From the NCBI GenBank assembly GCA_027365415.1, contig DAHXNK010000002.1, positions 18,517-59,804 on the forward strand: 41,288 bases of DNA. The letters are read 5' to 3'. Source of the DNA: Acidobacteriaceae bacterium (lineage in GTDB: Bacteria; Acidobacteriota; Terriglobia; Terriglobales; Acidobacteriaceae). The notes under the pieces were generated by a model, which was given only the letters and a program-made list of their open reading frames with translations, did no database searches and had not been told where the DNA came from. A program made the translations under genes and the position numbers. Positions within the stretch are counted from its first letter, which is position 1. Each line of letters opens with the position of its first letter. This document shows positions 25,238 to 32,303 of this stretch, in pieces.

Positions 25238-25987
25238 ATGTCCGGCCATTCCAAATGGGCCACCATCAAGCATAAAAAGGGCGCGCTGGATGCCAAGCGC
25301 GGCAAAGCCTTTACCCGTCTCATCAAGGAAATCACGATAGCTGCCCGTTCGGGCGGCGGCGACCCGGATGGTAATCCGCGCCTGCGCACGGCCATTGCCG
25401 CAGCCAAGGCTGAGAACATGCCAGCGGACAACATCAAGCGCGCAACGCAGCGCGGCACGGGCGAAATCGAAGGTGTCAATTACGAGGAGATCACCTTCGA
25501 GGGCTACGGCCCCGGCGGCGTGGCGCTTATCGTGGAAGTCACGACCGACAATCGCAACCGCACCGTCAGCGAAATTCGCCATGCCTTTGCCAAGAATGGC
25601 GGCAATCTGGGCGAGTCCAACTCCGTCTCCTGGATGTTTACCAAGAAAGGCCTGATAGCGATTCCAAAATCCGCCGCCGATGAAGACAAGCTGATGGGCA
25701 TTGTGCTGGAAGCTGGCGGCGATGACATTCGCGATGAAGGCGATGTTTGGGAGATCCTCACCGAGCCTGCCGCGTTTGAGGCCGTTTCCGCTGCCGTCAA
25801 AGGCGCGGGACTGCCGACGACGATGGCCGAGATCACCATGATTGCCTCCACCTATACGCGGCTGGAGGGTGCCTCCGTTGGGCAAATGGTTCGCTTGCTC
25901 GAAGCGCTGGAAGATCAGGATGATGTGCAGAACGTGTACTCGAATTTCGATGTGGATGCCAAGCAACTCGAAGAAGTGGCAGGCTAG
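25238..25987 (+). CDS. yebC: YebC/PmpR-family DNA-binding protein
   Basis: This 249-residue protein is of normal length for the family and starts with the invariant 'MSGHSKWATIKHKKGA'. Other family marks are 'FTRLIKEITIAARSGGGDPD', 'ADNIKRATQRGTG', 'GPGGVALIVEVTTDNRNRT' and 'DVQNVYSNFDVD' at the end. YebC proteins act as transcriptional regulators and, in some bacteria, as translation factors easing proline-rich stalls. ATG 25238 follows GAGGT by seven bases; the longer open frame from 25121 is not supported. It is often next to ruvC in other genomes, but not here. Confidence 0.95.
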   Translation: MSGHSKWATIKHKKGALDAKRGKAFTRLIKEITIAARSGGGDPDGNPRLRTAIAAAKAENMPADNIKRATQRGTGEIEGVNYEEITFEGYGPGGVALIVEVTTDNRNRTVSEIRHAFAKNGGNLGESNSVSWMFTKKGLIAIPKSAADEDKLMGIVLEAGGDDIRDEGDVWEILTEPAAFEAVSAAVKGAGLPTTMAEITMIASTYTRLEGASVGQMVRLLEALEDQDDVQNVYSNFDVDAKQLEEVAG

Positions 25988-26046
25988 TTGGATGTATTGG
26001 CGCGGGGCCATGCGGCAAAAATTTTCCAATAGCAGGTAAAGTCGTC

Positions 26047-26784
26047 TTGAAGAAAATCGTTGTTTTCTATGGAGCCACACTATTGGCTCTGCTTGTGTTG
26101 TCCGCGTCCCAGTCTTTATCGCAAACCCAGACCGTAGCGGCCACTGTATCCACCTCCACATCCTCCGTTGCATCCGCGGCATCAGCCAGTCGCATCGACG
26201 TTCCCGCATTGCTGCATCCCGATCCTTGGGAGTATGGCGTGTTTCTCGACGGCGGCTTCGGCACCCACAGTCATCCCGGAACGGACTACCACTTTTTCAA
26301 TGCGGGCGTGCGTCTGGGCAAGGTACTCACCGGAGCTGTCGGGCCGGGCATTCTGCACGGGCAATTCGAGTACGCGGTTGACGCGATGCCGTATTGGCAG
26401 GTATTCACGCCCAAAGAAATTGTTTCCGTGACCACGGGCAATCCGCCACAAACCGTGCAATATCACACCGGAGGCAGCTTTAGCGGGTTCAGTGTTACGC
26501 CGATTATTCTGCGCTGGAATCTTGTCCACTGGCATCGCGTCCTGCCCTGGATACAGGGCGCGGGCGGGTTGATCTGGACGAATCACAAATTCCCGCCCAT
26601 TGCCACCAGCGTGTGGAATTTTTCTCCGCAGTTTGGCATAGGCTTCCATTACTTTTTGAAGCCTAATCGGGCCATTACCTTTGCCGGGAATGCGGAGCAT
26701 ATCTCCAGCGCCAGCTTGGGCGATAAAAATCCTGGAGTCAACGCCAGCGTGCAATTTCAAATTGGATATACATGGTGGAAATGA
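26047..26784 (+). CDS. PagL-like lipid A 3-O-deacylase (acyloxyacyl hydrolase family)
   Basis: This 245-residue outer-membrane beta-barrel protein has a signal peptide ('IVVFYGATLLALLVLSAS'). The mature part has alternating aromatic strands ending 'QFQIGYTWWK'. The PagL catalytic region is visible as 'GNAEHISSASLGDKNPGVN', with the probable His and Ser in H-x-S-x-A spacing. PagL removes the 3-O acyl chain of lipid A and remodels the outer leaflet. The start is probably TTG at 26047 with AGG ~10 bases upstream; no better ATG precedes the signal peptide. Its end overlaps the start of the formimidoyltransferase gene. Confidence 0.75.
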   Translation: MKKIVVFYGATLLALLVLSASQSLSQTQTVAATVSTSTSSVASAASASRIDVPALLHPDPWEYGVFLDGGFGTHSHPGTDYHFFNAGVRLGKVLTGAVGPGILHGQFEYAVDAMPYWQVFTPKEIVSVTTGNPPQTVQYHTGGSFSGFSVTPIILRWNLVHWHRVLPWIQGAGGLIWTNHKFPPIATSVWNFSPQFGIGFHYFLKPNRAITFAGNAEHISSASLGDKNPGVNASVQFQIGYTWWK

Positions 26785-27737
26785 GCACACTGAGCGCAGC
26801 GCGCGGAATCCATTCCCCTGGCAGTGGGAGTGGGCCGCTGGTCGAGTGCGTGCCCAACTTCTCTGAAGGCGCTGACCCGGAGATGGTTCGCAAGATCATT
26901 CTCGCCATGCGCGTCGATGGCGTTTCGCTGCTGGATTGGTCGTTGGATCGCGACCATCATCGCTCCGTAGTCACCCTTGCGGGCGCGCCGCAGGCCGTGG
27001 TGGAGGCTGCCGTGCGTGGCGTGGGTCGGGCAGCGGAGTTGATTGACCTCACCCAACAACGCGGCGTGCATCCGCGCATTGGAGCCGCCGATGTTCTTCC
27101 CTTCGTGCCCATCCACGGCATCTCCCTGCCGGAGACGGTGCTGCTGGCCCACCGCGCCGGGCAGGAGATATGGAAGCGCTATCGCGTGCCTGTCTATTTC
27201 TATGAAGCCGCAGCCACGCGGCCTGATCGCGTATTGCTGGAGAACGTTCGTCGCGGGCAATTTGAAGGGCTGCGCCATGAAGCGGCCAACAATCCAGCGC
27301 GACGGCCTGATGTGGGTGGCCCCACGCTACATCCCACTGCTGGAGCCTGCGCCGTGGGCGCGCGACAATTTTTGATTGCCTGCAATGTCGATCTGGATAC
27401 GTCCAATGTAGGTGTCGCCCGCGCCATTGCTCGCGAGGTGCGCGCATCGAGCGGCGGGCTGATGGGGGTCAAAGCAATGGGTGTGACAGTCGGGGGACAT
27501 GCGCAGGTTTCCATGAACATCACCAACTTCCGCGTCACCCCGATCAGCATGGTGTACGCTGCCGTAAAACAGGCCGCCTTGCACGCCGGAGCGCGGCTGG
27601 ATCGAGTCGAGCTTATCGGTCTGGTACCACAGGCGGCGCTGGAGCCGGGCAGCGAATGGATGGCTTTGGCCATTGGCGCTCAGATACAGGAGCGGACGCT
27701 GGAGTGTAAACTGGAATCGCCGCTGGCATGGCCGTGA
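26781..27737 (+). CDS. ftcD: Glutamate formimidoyltransferase
   Basis: The enzyme moves the formimino group from N-formimino-L-glutamate to tetrahydrofolate in histidine degradation. The 318-residue product corresponds to the formyltransferase domains only, without the cyclodeaminase found in the animal enzyme. Signatures include 'LVECVPNFSEGADPEMVRKI', 'LLDWSLDRDHHRSVVTL', 'RGVHPRIGAADVLPFVPIHG' and 'GVKAMGVTVGGHAQVSMNIT'. The start at ATG 26781 gives a 4-base ATGA overlap with the upstream gene. An ATG at 26772 would add three residues and has GGA six bases upstream. No other histidine-degradation gene is in the window. Confidence 0.88.
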   Translation: MSTLSAARGIHSPGSGSGPLVECVPNFSEGADPEMVRKIILAMRVDGVSLLDWSLDRDHHRSVVTLAGAPQAVVEAAVRGVGRAAELIDLTQQRGVHPRIGAADVLPFVPIHGISLPETVLLAHRAGQEIWKRYRVPVYFYEAAATRPDRVLLENVRRGQFEGLRHEAANNPARRPDVGGPTLHPTAGACAVGARQFLIACNVDLDTSNVGVARAIAREVRASSGGLMGVKAMGVTVGGHAQVSMNITNFRVTPISMVYAAVKQAALHAGARLDRVELIGLVPQAALEPGSEWMALAIGAQIQERTLECKLESPLAWP

Positions 27738-27880
27738 TTCGAGGGTACTGGATCGAAGTTTTCTTGCGATGCGCGTCACGAAACCACAGTCATCGTTCGC
27801 CGCGTGTAGTTGTGGAAGAAGCTGTGTACATTTGCCGAGGCTTCGTATTTTCCAAGGTTTTGCAGCAAAGGAGAGTCACA

Positions 27881-28837
27881 ATGAAATGTTCCAAAGGTAT
27901 TTTCCGCTACTTATTTATGTTTGCTGTTGCGGGAGGGTTGTCCCTAACTGCGATGGCCTCTTCCCTAGCCACGCAATCCCAGGCTGCGATTCCCTTTGAT
28001 GTGCAGCAGTTGATCGTGGTGGATTATCAGGCAATGTTGAATTCCAGCATCGCCATGCAGTTACGCAACAAGGTGTTGCCGCCGGAGTTGAAGAGCTTGC
28101 AGGATGCGCTGGAGCACTCTGGCATGAACGTGGGCCGGAGCATTGACCAGCTCGCCTTCATCTCCTTTCGTGATCCGAAGACGCATCAGTTGAGCATCGT
28201 TGGTATTGCCAGCGGCCAATTTCCGACCACGGAAATCCTTGCTGGATTCAAGAAAAGAAAAGTAAAGGGAACCAAGATTCGCAACACCATCATCTATCCG
28301 ATGGGCAGCGGCATGGAGGTTGCATTTCTGGAGCAGACCACTATGCTCTTTGGCGCGTTGGAATCGGTCAAAGCCTCGTTGAACGCGCGGGATGGCATCA
28401 CGCCCAGTTTTTTAACCAACAGTGATATGCAGAACTTGCTCCCCATCACGCAGAACGATGCGGTGTGGAGCATTCTGGATGCCAAGGGCACGCAGACGAT
28501 GATGCAATCCGTGATGGGACAGGCTGCGCAGGTAGCCGATTACGATACGGTCAAGAAGCGGCTGCTCGGCTCGCGGTATTCGATGGATTTTGAGCCTGAC
28601 GTCAAGTTCAATCTGGATGTGATGACGCCCGATATCATGTCTGCGGCAACGATGTCGTCATTGCTGAGCGCGGCGGCTCTCTACAAAAAGATGGGCGCTA
28701 CGCCGGCGGAAAAAACGGCCATTGATGACACGCATATCACCAGCACTGGCAGCACGTTGCAGGTACGGTTCTCTGCATCGGACAATGATTTTGGGACGCT
28801 GCTGAATTCCGATCTCTTCCAGTCGGTCATTCACTGA
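27881..28837 (+). CDS. Secreted protein of unknown function
   Basis: A 318-residue protein with a signal peptide ('YLFMFAVAGGLSLTAMAS'), start ATG 27881 and AGGAG eight bases upstream. The open frame begins at 27728, but the first 51 codons have no support. The mature part looks globular and mixed alpha/beta ('FDVQQLIVVDYQAMLNSS', 'SIDQLAFISFRDPKTHQ', 'LTNSDMQNLLPITQND'), with no catalytic motif I recognise. It has no Cys in the mature region. It stands alone between ftcD and a terminator hairpin. Confidence 0.7.
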   Translation: MKCSKGIFRYLFMFAVAGGLSLTAMASSLATQSQAAIPFDVQQLIVVDYQAMLNSSIAMQLRNKVLPPELKSLQDALEHSGMNVGRSIDQLAFISFRDPKTHQLSIVGIASGQFPTTEILAGFKKRKVKGTKIRNTIIYPMGSGMEVAFLEQTTMLFGALESVKASLNARDGITPSFLTNSDMQNLLPITQNDAVWSILDAKGTQTMMQSVMGQAAQVADYDTVKKRLLGSRYSMDFEPDVKFNLDVMTPDIMSAATMSSLLSAAALYKKMGATPAEKTAIDDTHITSTGSTLQVRFSASDNDFGTLLNSDLFQSVIH

Positions 28838-28856
28838 TCTGTGGCATGATTTTGAT

Positions 28857-28888
28857 CGAGAACGCCCGCTATCCGGCGGGCGTTCTCG
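28857..28888. terminator. 13-bp hairpin between convergent genes
   Basis: CGAGAACGCCCGC (28857-28869) pairs exactly with GCGGGCGTTCTCG (28876-28888) over a TATCCG loop. It lies between the stop at 28837 (plus) and the stop at 28925 (minus). There is no T-run after it on the plus strand; on the minus strand ATCAAAATC follows. Probably a bidirectional terminator. Confidence 0.65.
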
Positions 28889-28924
28889 TCGAGGAACCTG
28901 CGTTCCATCCCTCCATCCCTCCGA

Positions 28925-29329
28925 TTATTCCTTCGGATCCCTTGCCTGCGGCATCAACTGCATTGTCCAAGGGTTCTTGTCCGCGCCGCCGATGGCGATG
29001 CGCAGCGTGCCTGCCTGTCCTTCAACAACGTAGGGGCCGGTCTCGCTATGCGCGTGCTTCGCGCTGTCCACGTAGAGTAATTGCAGGTGCCCCGATCCCT
29101 GAATCTGGAAGCGATACGTGAAGCTGCCGCCGGGTGGCAGGCTGGAGACGCCAAAGCTGGCGCTGGGATAATCCACTTCGATATTTTGCGCCGTGGTTGC
29201 GCCCTCGTTGACCAGCGTGGTCTGCACATAAGGAGAGCGGGAGCGGCAGCCCGCGAGTGTCAGAAAAAGAGGCAACGTCAGACAGCCCAACGCCGCCGGA
29301 TTCCGTTTCAGAGGGAGCCATTTATGCAT
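28925..29329 (-). CDS. Small predicted lipoprotein
   Basis: This 134-residue protein has a lipoprotein signal peptide ('LGCLTLPLFLTLAGC', lipobox LAGC). A ~100-residue beta-sandwich-like domain follows ('PYVQTTLVNEGATTAQNIEV', 'PPGGSFTYRFQIQGSGHLQL'), resembling conserved acidobacterial proteins of unknown function. The start ATG 29329 sits immediately after GGAGGT, an unusually short spacing. The open frame continues to 29590, but that part is repeat DNA in translation. The palindromic element pair starts only ~38 bp upstream, so its promoter may lie in that repeat. Confidence 0.65.
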   Translation of the reverse strand: MHKWLPLKRNPAALGCLTLPLFLTLAGCRSRSPYVQTTLVNEGATTAQNIEVDYPSASFGVSSLPPGGSFTYRFQIQGSGHLQLLYVDSAKHAHSETGPYVVEGQAGTLRIAIGGADKNPWTMQLMPQARDPKE

Positions 29330-29366
29330 ACCTCCAGTGTAGTCGCGGGTGCCCGCTGCGAACACT

Positions 29367-29518
29367 GTCATCCCGACCGAAGGTCGCCGTGGCGACCGGA
29401 GTGGAGGGAACTGCGTTTGTATTTTCCGTACCGAATGGGTCGGTGCTTCTTGCAGAACAAAACGCAGTTCCCTCGACGGAGCATCTCGCCACAGGCGAGA
29501 TGCTCCGCTCGGGATGAC
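29367..29518. repeat. Inverted pair of palindromic intergenic repeat elements
   Basis: Copy 1 (29367-29418, plus) begins GTCATCCCGA and ends GAGGGAACTGCGTTT. Copy 2 (29460-29518) is the same element on the minus strand with the same ends. The cores differ: copy 1 has hairpin GGTCGCC/GGCGACC, while copy 2 has a 14-bp hairpin starting CGGAGCATCTCGCC. Conserved ends and a variable internal hairpin are typical of dispersed REP-like elements. The 41-base spacer holds no gene. Confidence 0.75.
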
Positions 29519-29624
29519 AAGCGTTGTGAAGCATGACGCTCTATTTGCTGGCAGCGGGGTACCAGGTGAGCATGTCGCGGAATGGCTCATACTGACAATG
29601 CGTAAATTGCGCGAGAGGTCTCAG

Positions 29625-29690
29625 ATGAACGAAGAACCATTCACTTTGTACAAATTCAGAAAGATTGATAAGCGAATGATCGAATCTATC
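29625..29690 (+). pseudogene. 5' fragment of a gene, possibly DUF2971-type
   Basis: An ATG with GAGAGG ten bases upstream starts 'MNEEPFTLYKFRKIDKRMIE', which looks like the beginning of DUF2971-type proteins ('LYKYR...'). After about 22 codons the reading frame runs into transposase sequence in another frame. I infer a gene beheaded by IS insertion or recombination. The family guess is tentative. Confidence 0.35.
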
Positions 29691-30168
29691 GCGAAGCAGG
29701 ACTGGCGCCGCGCCGGAAGAAGCGCAAACACGGCGTGCGCGAGTGTTTGGCGATGGAGGTCGATACAAGTTTTGCAGGTCTGCGCGTGACGCGCGTGCTG
29801 GATGGGATCATCGCCGAACGCGGACTGCCACAGGCGATTCGTTGCGATAATGGCCCGGAGCTGACGAGTCGGCACTTTCTGGCTTGGGCGCTGGATCGCA
29901 GGATCGAACTGGTTCACATCCATCCCGGCAAGCCCACGCAGAATGGTATCGTGGAAAGTTTTAATGGGAAGTTGCGCGAGGAATGTTTGCGGATTCACTG
30001 GTTCCAGAATTTGTTCGAGGCCAGAAGAATCATCACGAATTGGCGGCGCGATTACAACGAGCGTAGACCGCACAGCAGTCTGAGCTACTTGACATCAGCA
30101 GAGTTCGCAGCCAAGAATAGCGGCTGGTTAATTGAACTCAGACGTGTGCGGAAATTGGGGGCAGGCTA
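29681..30168 (+). pseudogene. IS3-family transposase (OrfB) fragment with internal deletion
   Basis: In frame 2 the sequence reads 'RIYREAGLAPRRKKRKHGV' and continues directly into 'RECLAMEVDTSFAGLRVTRV'. Complete IS3 transposases have ~45 residues between these parts (the WxxDF...DDFT stretch), so an in-frame deletion is inferred. Retained are the second catalytic Asp ('IRCDNGPELTSRH') and the Glu ('QNGIVESFNGKLREECL'). The first Asp is gone, so the protein cannot be active. The sequence ending TGGGGGCAGGCTA (30156-30168) resembles the terminal inverted repeat of IS407-group IS3 elements (ends TGACCTGCCCCC, complemented). The N-terminal part and left end are missing. Confidence 0.75.
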
Positions 30169-30404
30169 TCGCGACGAACGCGCGCGGCGGACCAGGAATC
30201 GTACTCGCCAGCGTTGCGTTCGAGGCCGGTATTATCAGCCCAAAGTTCTATACAATGCTTGTTCTCGCGGCTGTCCTAACCTCGCTGATCGCTGGCACAT
30301 GGCTCGACTACGTTTTACGTAAAGGCTGGCCTCTGCTTAGCGCATCCGCAGACACAGAGATGCAGATTGCCATCTCGACCATTGAAAGTCCTGCTACGAT
30401 TTGA
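30169..30404 (+). pseudogene. 3' fragment of a cation:proton antiporter gene
   Basis: Immediately after the IS end an open frame reads 'NARGGPGIVLASVAFEAGII', then 'FYTMLVLAAVLTSLIAGTWL' and 'DYVLRKGWPLL'. This is the C-terminal membrane end of CPA2/Kef-type Na+(K+)/H+ antiporters. It ends with a short hydrophilic tail at 30404. The first ten-odd helices are missing, so this is a remnant. The junction with the IS right end suggests insertion into the antiporter gene followed by loss of the left part. Confidence 0.6.
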
Positions 30405-30437
30405 TCCATGCGCAAAGATTCCTTAGGCGCTGTTACC

Positions 30438-30815
30438 TTAGAATTCCATGTGCAGCAGTGTGTGGGCCTGTTGCAGCAGTTCTTCTGGTAACGCTGGCTT
30501 CACCATCACGCGATTCGGCGCTTTGAGTGAGCGGGCACATTTGTGCGCGGGGATAAGGTTGGTATAGTGACCTGTCAGGAGTAAGACGCGGCAGCCGGGA
30601 AGTTTCCTCGCGATGGAGGTTGCAACCTCCAGACCATCCATCATTGGCATGGTGATGTCGCACAGCAAAAGTTCGGGAGGAAAATCCTCAGCACAAGCCA
30701 AGGCATCTTTCCCAGAATACGACGCTCGGCAGTCATACCCGCGCTTTTGAAAGATCAGGCGCAGGGTATCAGCCACCAGCGGGTCATCATCGACGACCAG
30801 AACCTTTGACTTCAT
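30438..30815 (-). CDS. Single-domain response regulator (CheY-like receiver)
   Basis: This 125-residue protein is a receiver domain only. The acidic triad is D9-D10-D11 ('LVVDDDPLV'), the phospho-acceptor is D53 ('LLLCDITMPMMDG'), and switch residues T81 ('LLLTGHY') and K106 ('VMVKPA') are all present. It has no output domain, so it must act through a partner or as a phosphate relay. No histidine kinase gene is adjacent. The start ATG 30815 has only a weak AGG ~8 bases upstream. Confidence 0.9.
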   Translation of the reverse strand: MKSKVLVVDDDPLVADTLRLIFQKRGYDCRASYSGKDALACAEDFPPELLLCDITMPMMDGLEVATSIARKLPGCRVLLLTGHYTNLIPAHKCARSLKAPNRVMVKPALPEELLQQAHTLLHMEF

Positions 30816-30839
30816 CGCAAAACCTGCAATGTTCCTGAA

Positions 30840-30875
30840 TGTAGGGTGTACTCTGGCTGTAAGAGTACGCTACAT
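30840..30875. other. Imperfect hairpin in the intergenic region upstream of the response regulator
   Basis: TGTAGGGTGTACTC (30840-30853) faces GAGTACGCTACA (30864-30875) with a bulge and a ~10-base loop. It lies between the response regulator start and the end of the gene at 31053, and could end that transcript or serve as a regulatory site. The rest of 30876-31052 holds nothing I recognise. Confidence 0.35.
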
Positions 30876-31052
30876 CCAGCAAAAGCCAAGAGAAAAATGC
30901 AAGAAATTTTATATTTTTACAAAATGCGTGCCATTGTAGAACCCGCTGATCTCCTCTTGGTGATACAGGGAAGGCCTTTTTCCAGCGGGCGCCGACATAC
31001 AAGGAATGCCGACACGATTCTGATGCTCTGGCTCGCCTAGAGGGAGTAGGCT

Positions 31053-31559
31053 CTAATATATGTGCTCGTCGTAGGTTCGCGATTTGCGCTCTGGACGGCG
31101 CAACGTGTCCAGAATGGTTCGCGCTGCGGTGAACCATCCGCCCAACTGTCGCAACGGTACCAAGATGCTGTCCTGAACCAGACGCGCTCCATCGGCAAGC
31201 GTATCCAGAACCTCCGTTACCATCGCGTCAACGCGCTCCGCTTGTTGGCGTGTGCGGCAGGCAATATCCGTCACGGCATCATTGGTTTGTCCTACCTGCG
31301 TGCGGATATGCTCGCTGGCGATCTGTAAATTGTCAGCGATGGCGCGAATCTTTGGCCCGGTCTCTTCGAGCAGAGCCTGGGCTGACTGTAGAAACGGAGC
31401 GATGTCATCGCGGATATCATCAATTTTTTTCATCGCGCCGCGCTCGGCTTGGCGTATGCCAACGTAGATCGCCAGCAAAACACCTGCTTGGATCAGTACT
31501 CCAGCCGCCGTGACGGCAATGAAAATCGTAAAAAGTAACATCCAATGGCCTGGGAGCAT
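31053..31559 (-). CDS. Small membrane-anchored coiled-coil protein (DUF948-like)
   Basis: A 168-residue protein with one N-terminal transmembrane helix ('MLLFTIFIAVTAAGVLIQAG', continuing LLAIYVG). A long cytoplasmic helical region follows, rich in Q/A/E/D heptads ('DDIAPFLQSAQALLEETGPK', 'IRTQVGQTNDAVTDIACRTR'). This pattern recalls the DUF948 family found next to YtxH proteins in other bacteria, and a YtxH gene indeed follows at 31598. ATG 31559 has GAGGAAG upstream. Role unknown, possibly envelope stress or shape. Confidence 0.6.
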   Translation of the reverse strand: MLPGHWMLLFTIFIAVTAAGVLIQAGVLLAIYVGIRQAERGAMKKIDDIRDDIAPFLQSAQALLEETGPKIRAIADNLQIASEHIRTQVGQTNDAVTDIACRTRQQAERVDAMVTEVLDTLADGARLVQDSILVPLRQLGGWFTAARTILDTLRRPERKSRTYDEHIY

Positions 31560-31597
31560 AGACTTCCTCTCGATCCTTCAGCGCAATGCGCCTGTTG

Positions 31598-31984
31598 TTA
31601 GGAGTGACTTTCACTCGTGCTGGAACGAAAAGCCTCTTTTCCGGCCTCCATTGCTGCAGCGATACGTTCTGCGGATCCGCTCATAGCGTCGCGGTCTTTA
31701 TCATCGACCAGTCCGCTCCACTGCGCCCGGCCACGCTCCATAATTCCTTTTGTTTTTTCCGCGAAGTCGTTTACCTGCTCTTTTCCGCGCTCCACAAGGG
31801 ATCTGACTCGCTCCTGCGCCTGCCGTCCACGCGCTGCCAGATAATCGCGCCCTTCGCGCGTTCCCTCGGCCAACCCCTCCCGCGTTTCCTTGCCGGACTT
31901 TGGAGCAAACAGAACCCCCAGAAGCGCGCCGAGAGTCAAACCGACAACAAACCAACCGATGCTGGTGGTATCTTTTTCTTCCAT
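31598..31984 (-). CDS. YtxH domain-containing stress-type protein
   Basis: A 128-residue protein with an N-terminal transmembrane segment of YtxH type ('IGWFVVGLTLGALLGVLFAP' followed by KSGKETRE). A charged amphipathic helix follows ('GRQAQERVRSLVERGKEQVN'). The family is linked to general stress in Bacillus; function is unknown. Start ATG 31984 has AAGGAG eight bases upstream. The downstream membrane coiled-coil gene begins 38 bp after its stop, so the two are likely co-transcribed. Confidence 0.85.
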   Translation of the reverse strand: MEEKDTTSIGWFVVGLTLGALLGVLFAPKSGKETREGLAEGTREGRDYLAARGRQAQERVRSLVERGKEQVNDFAEKTKGIMERGRAQWSGLVDDKDRDAMSGSAERIAAAMEAGKEAFRSSTSESHS

Positions 31985-32303
31985 TGGTGTTTCTCCTTCG
32001 CCTTACCGTGAGATGTATCCCTGCTGGGGATGGTAGCAAATGCGGCATGGATGAGCAATTTCTCCCTGCTCCCATGCCCACTCCTGAAATGTTAGGATGC
32101 AAAGTTCTCTGCAACCTTTGCTTCCACTTCGTGTCCAAGAACACAGGGTAGGCAGCGGACATCCTCTTTGCTTGTGGGACAGAGTACACAGATTCGCTGA
32201 TTCTCTGGCAATCGTGGCGACTTTCGGCTGCAAATCTGCTCTCGAACGCTTACACTATCAGAACAAAAGGCTTCCAAGAAACGCTCTCAAGGGAGAACTC
32301 ACC
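31985..32303. other. Divergent intergenic region between ytxH-like and BON-lipoprotein genes
   Basis: About 319 bases that must hold both divergent promoters. I could not assign -35/-10 boxes with confidence. A short minus-strand frame with a CxxC...CxxC pattern lies at 32092-32277 and is listed separately. Confidence 0.5.
32092..32277 (-). CDS. Possible tiny zinc-ribbon-like protein
   Basis: A 61-codon frame, TTG start at 32277, ends with 'RICVLCPTSKEDVRCLPCVL' and then GHEVEAKVAENFAS. Two C-x2-C pairs are separated by nine residues, as in a small zinc-binding finger. The first ~30 residues look non-protein-like and the true start may be further in. There is no clear ribosome binding site. 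It could be a real small protein, the 3' remnant of a larger gene, or chance. Confidence 0.3.
   Translation of the reverse strand: MEAFCSDSVSVREQICSRKSPRLPENQRICVLCPTSKEDVRCLPCVLGHEVEAKVAENFAS

Noticed and set aside
28925-29590. Longer 221-codon version of the small lipoprotein
   Set aside because: The first 87 codons translate the palindromic repeat pair and precede the lipoprotein signal peptide.
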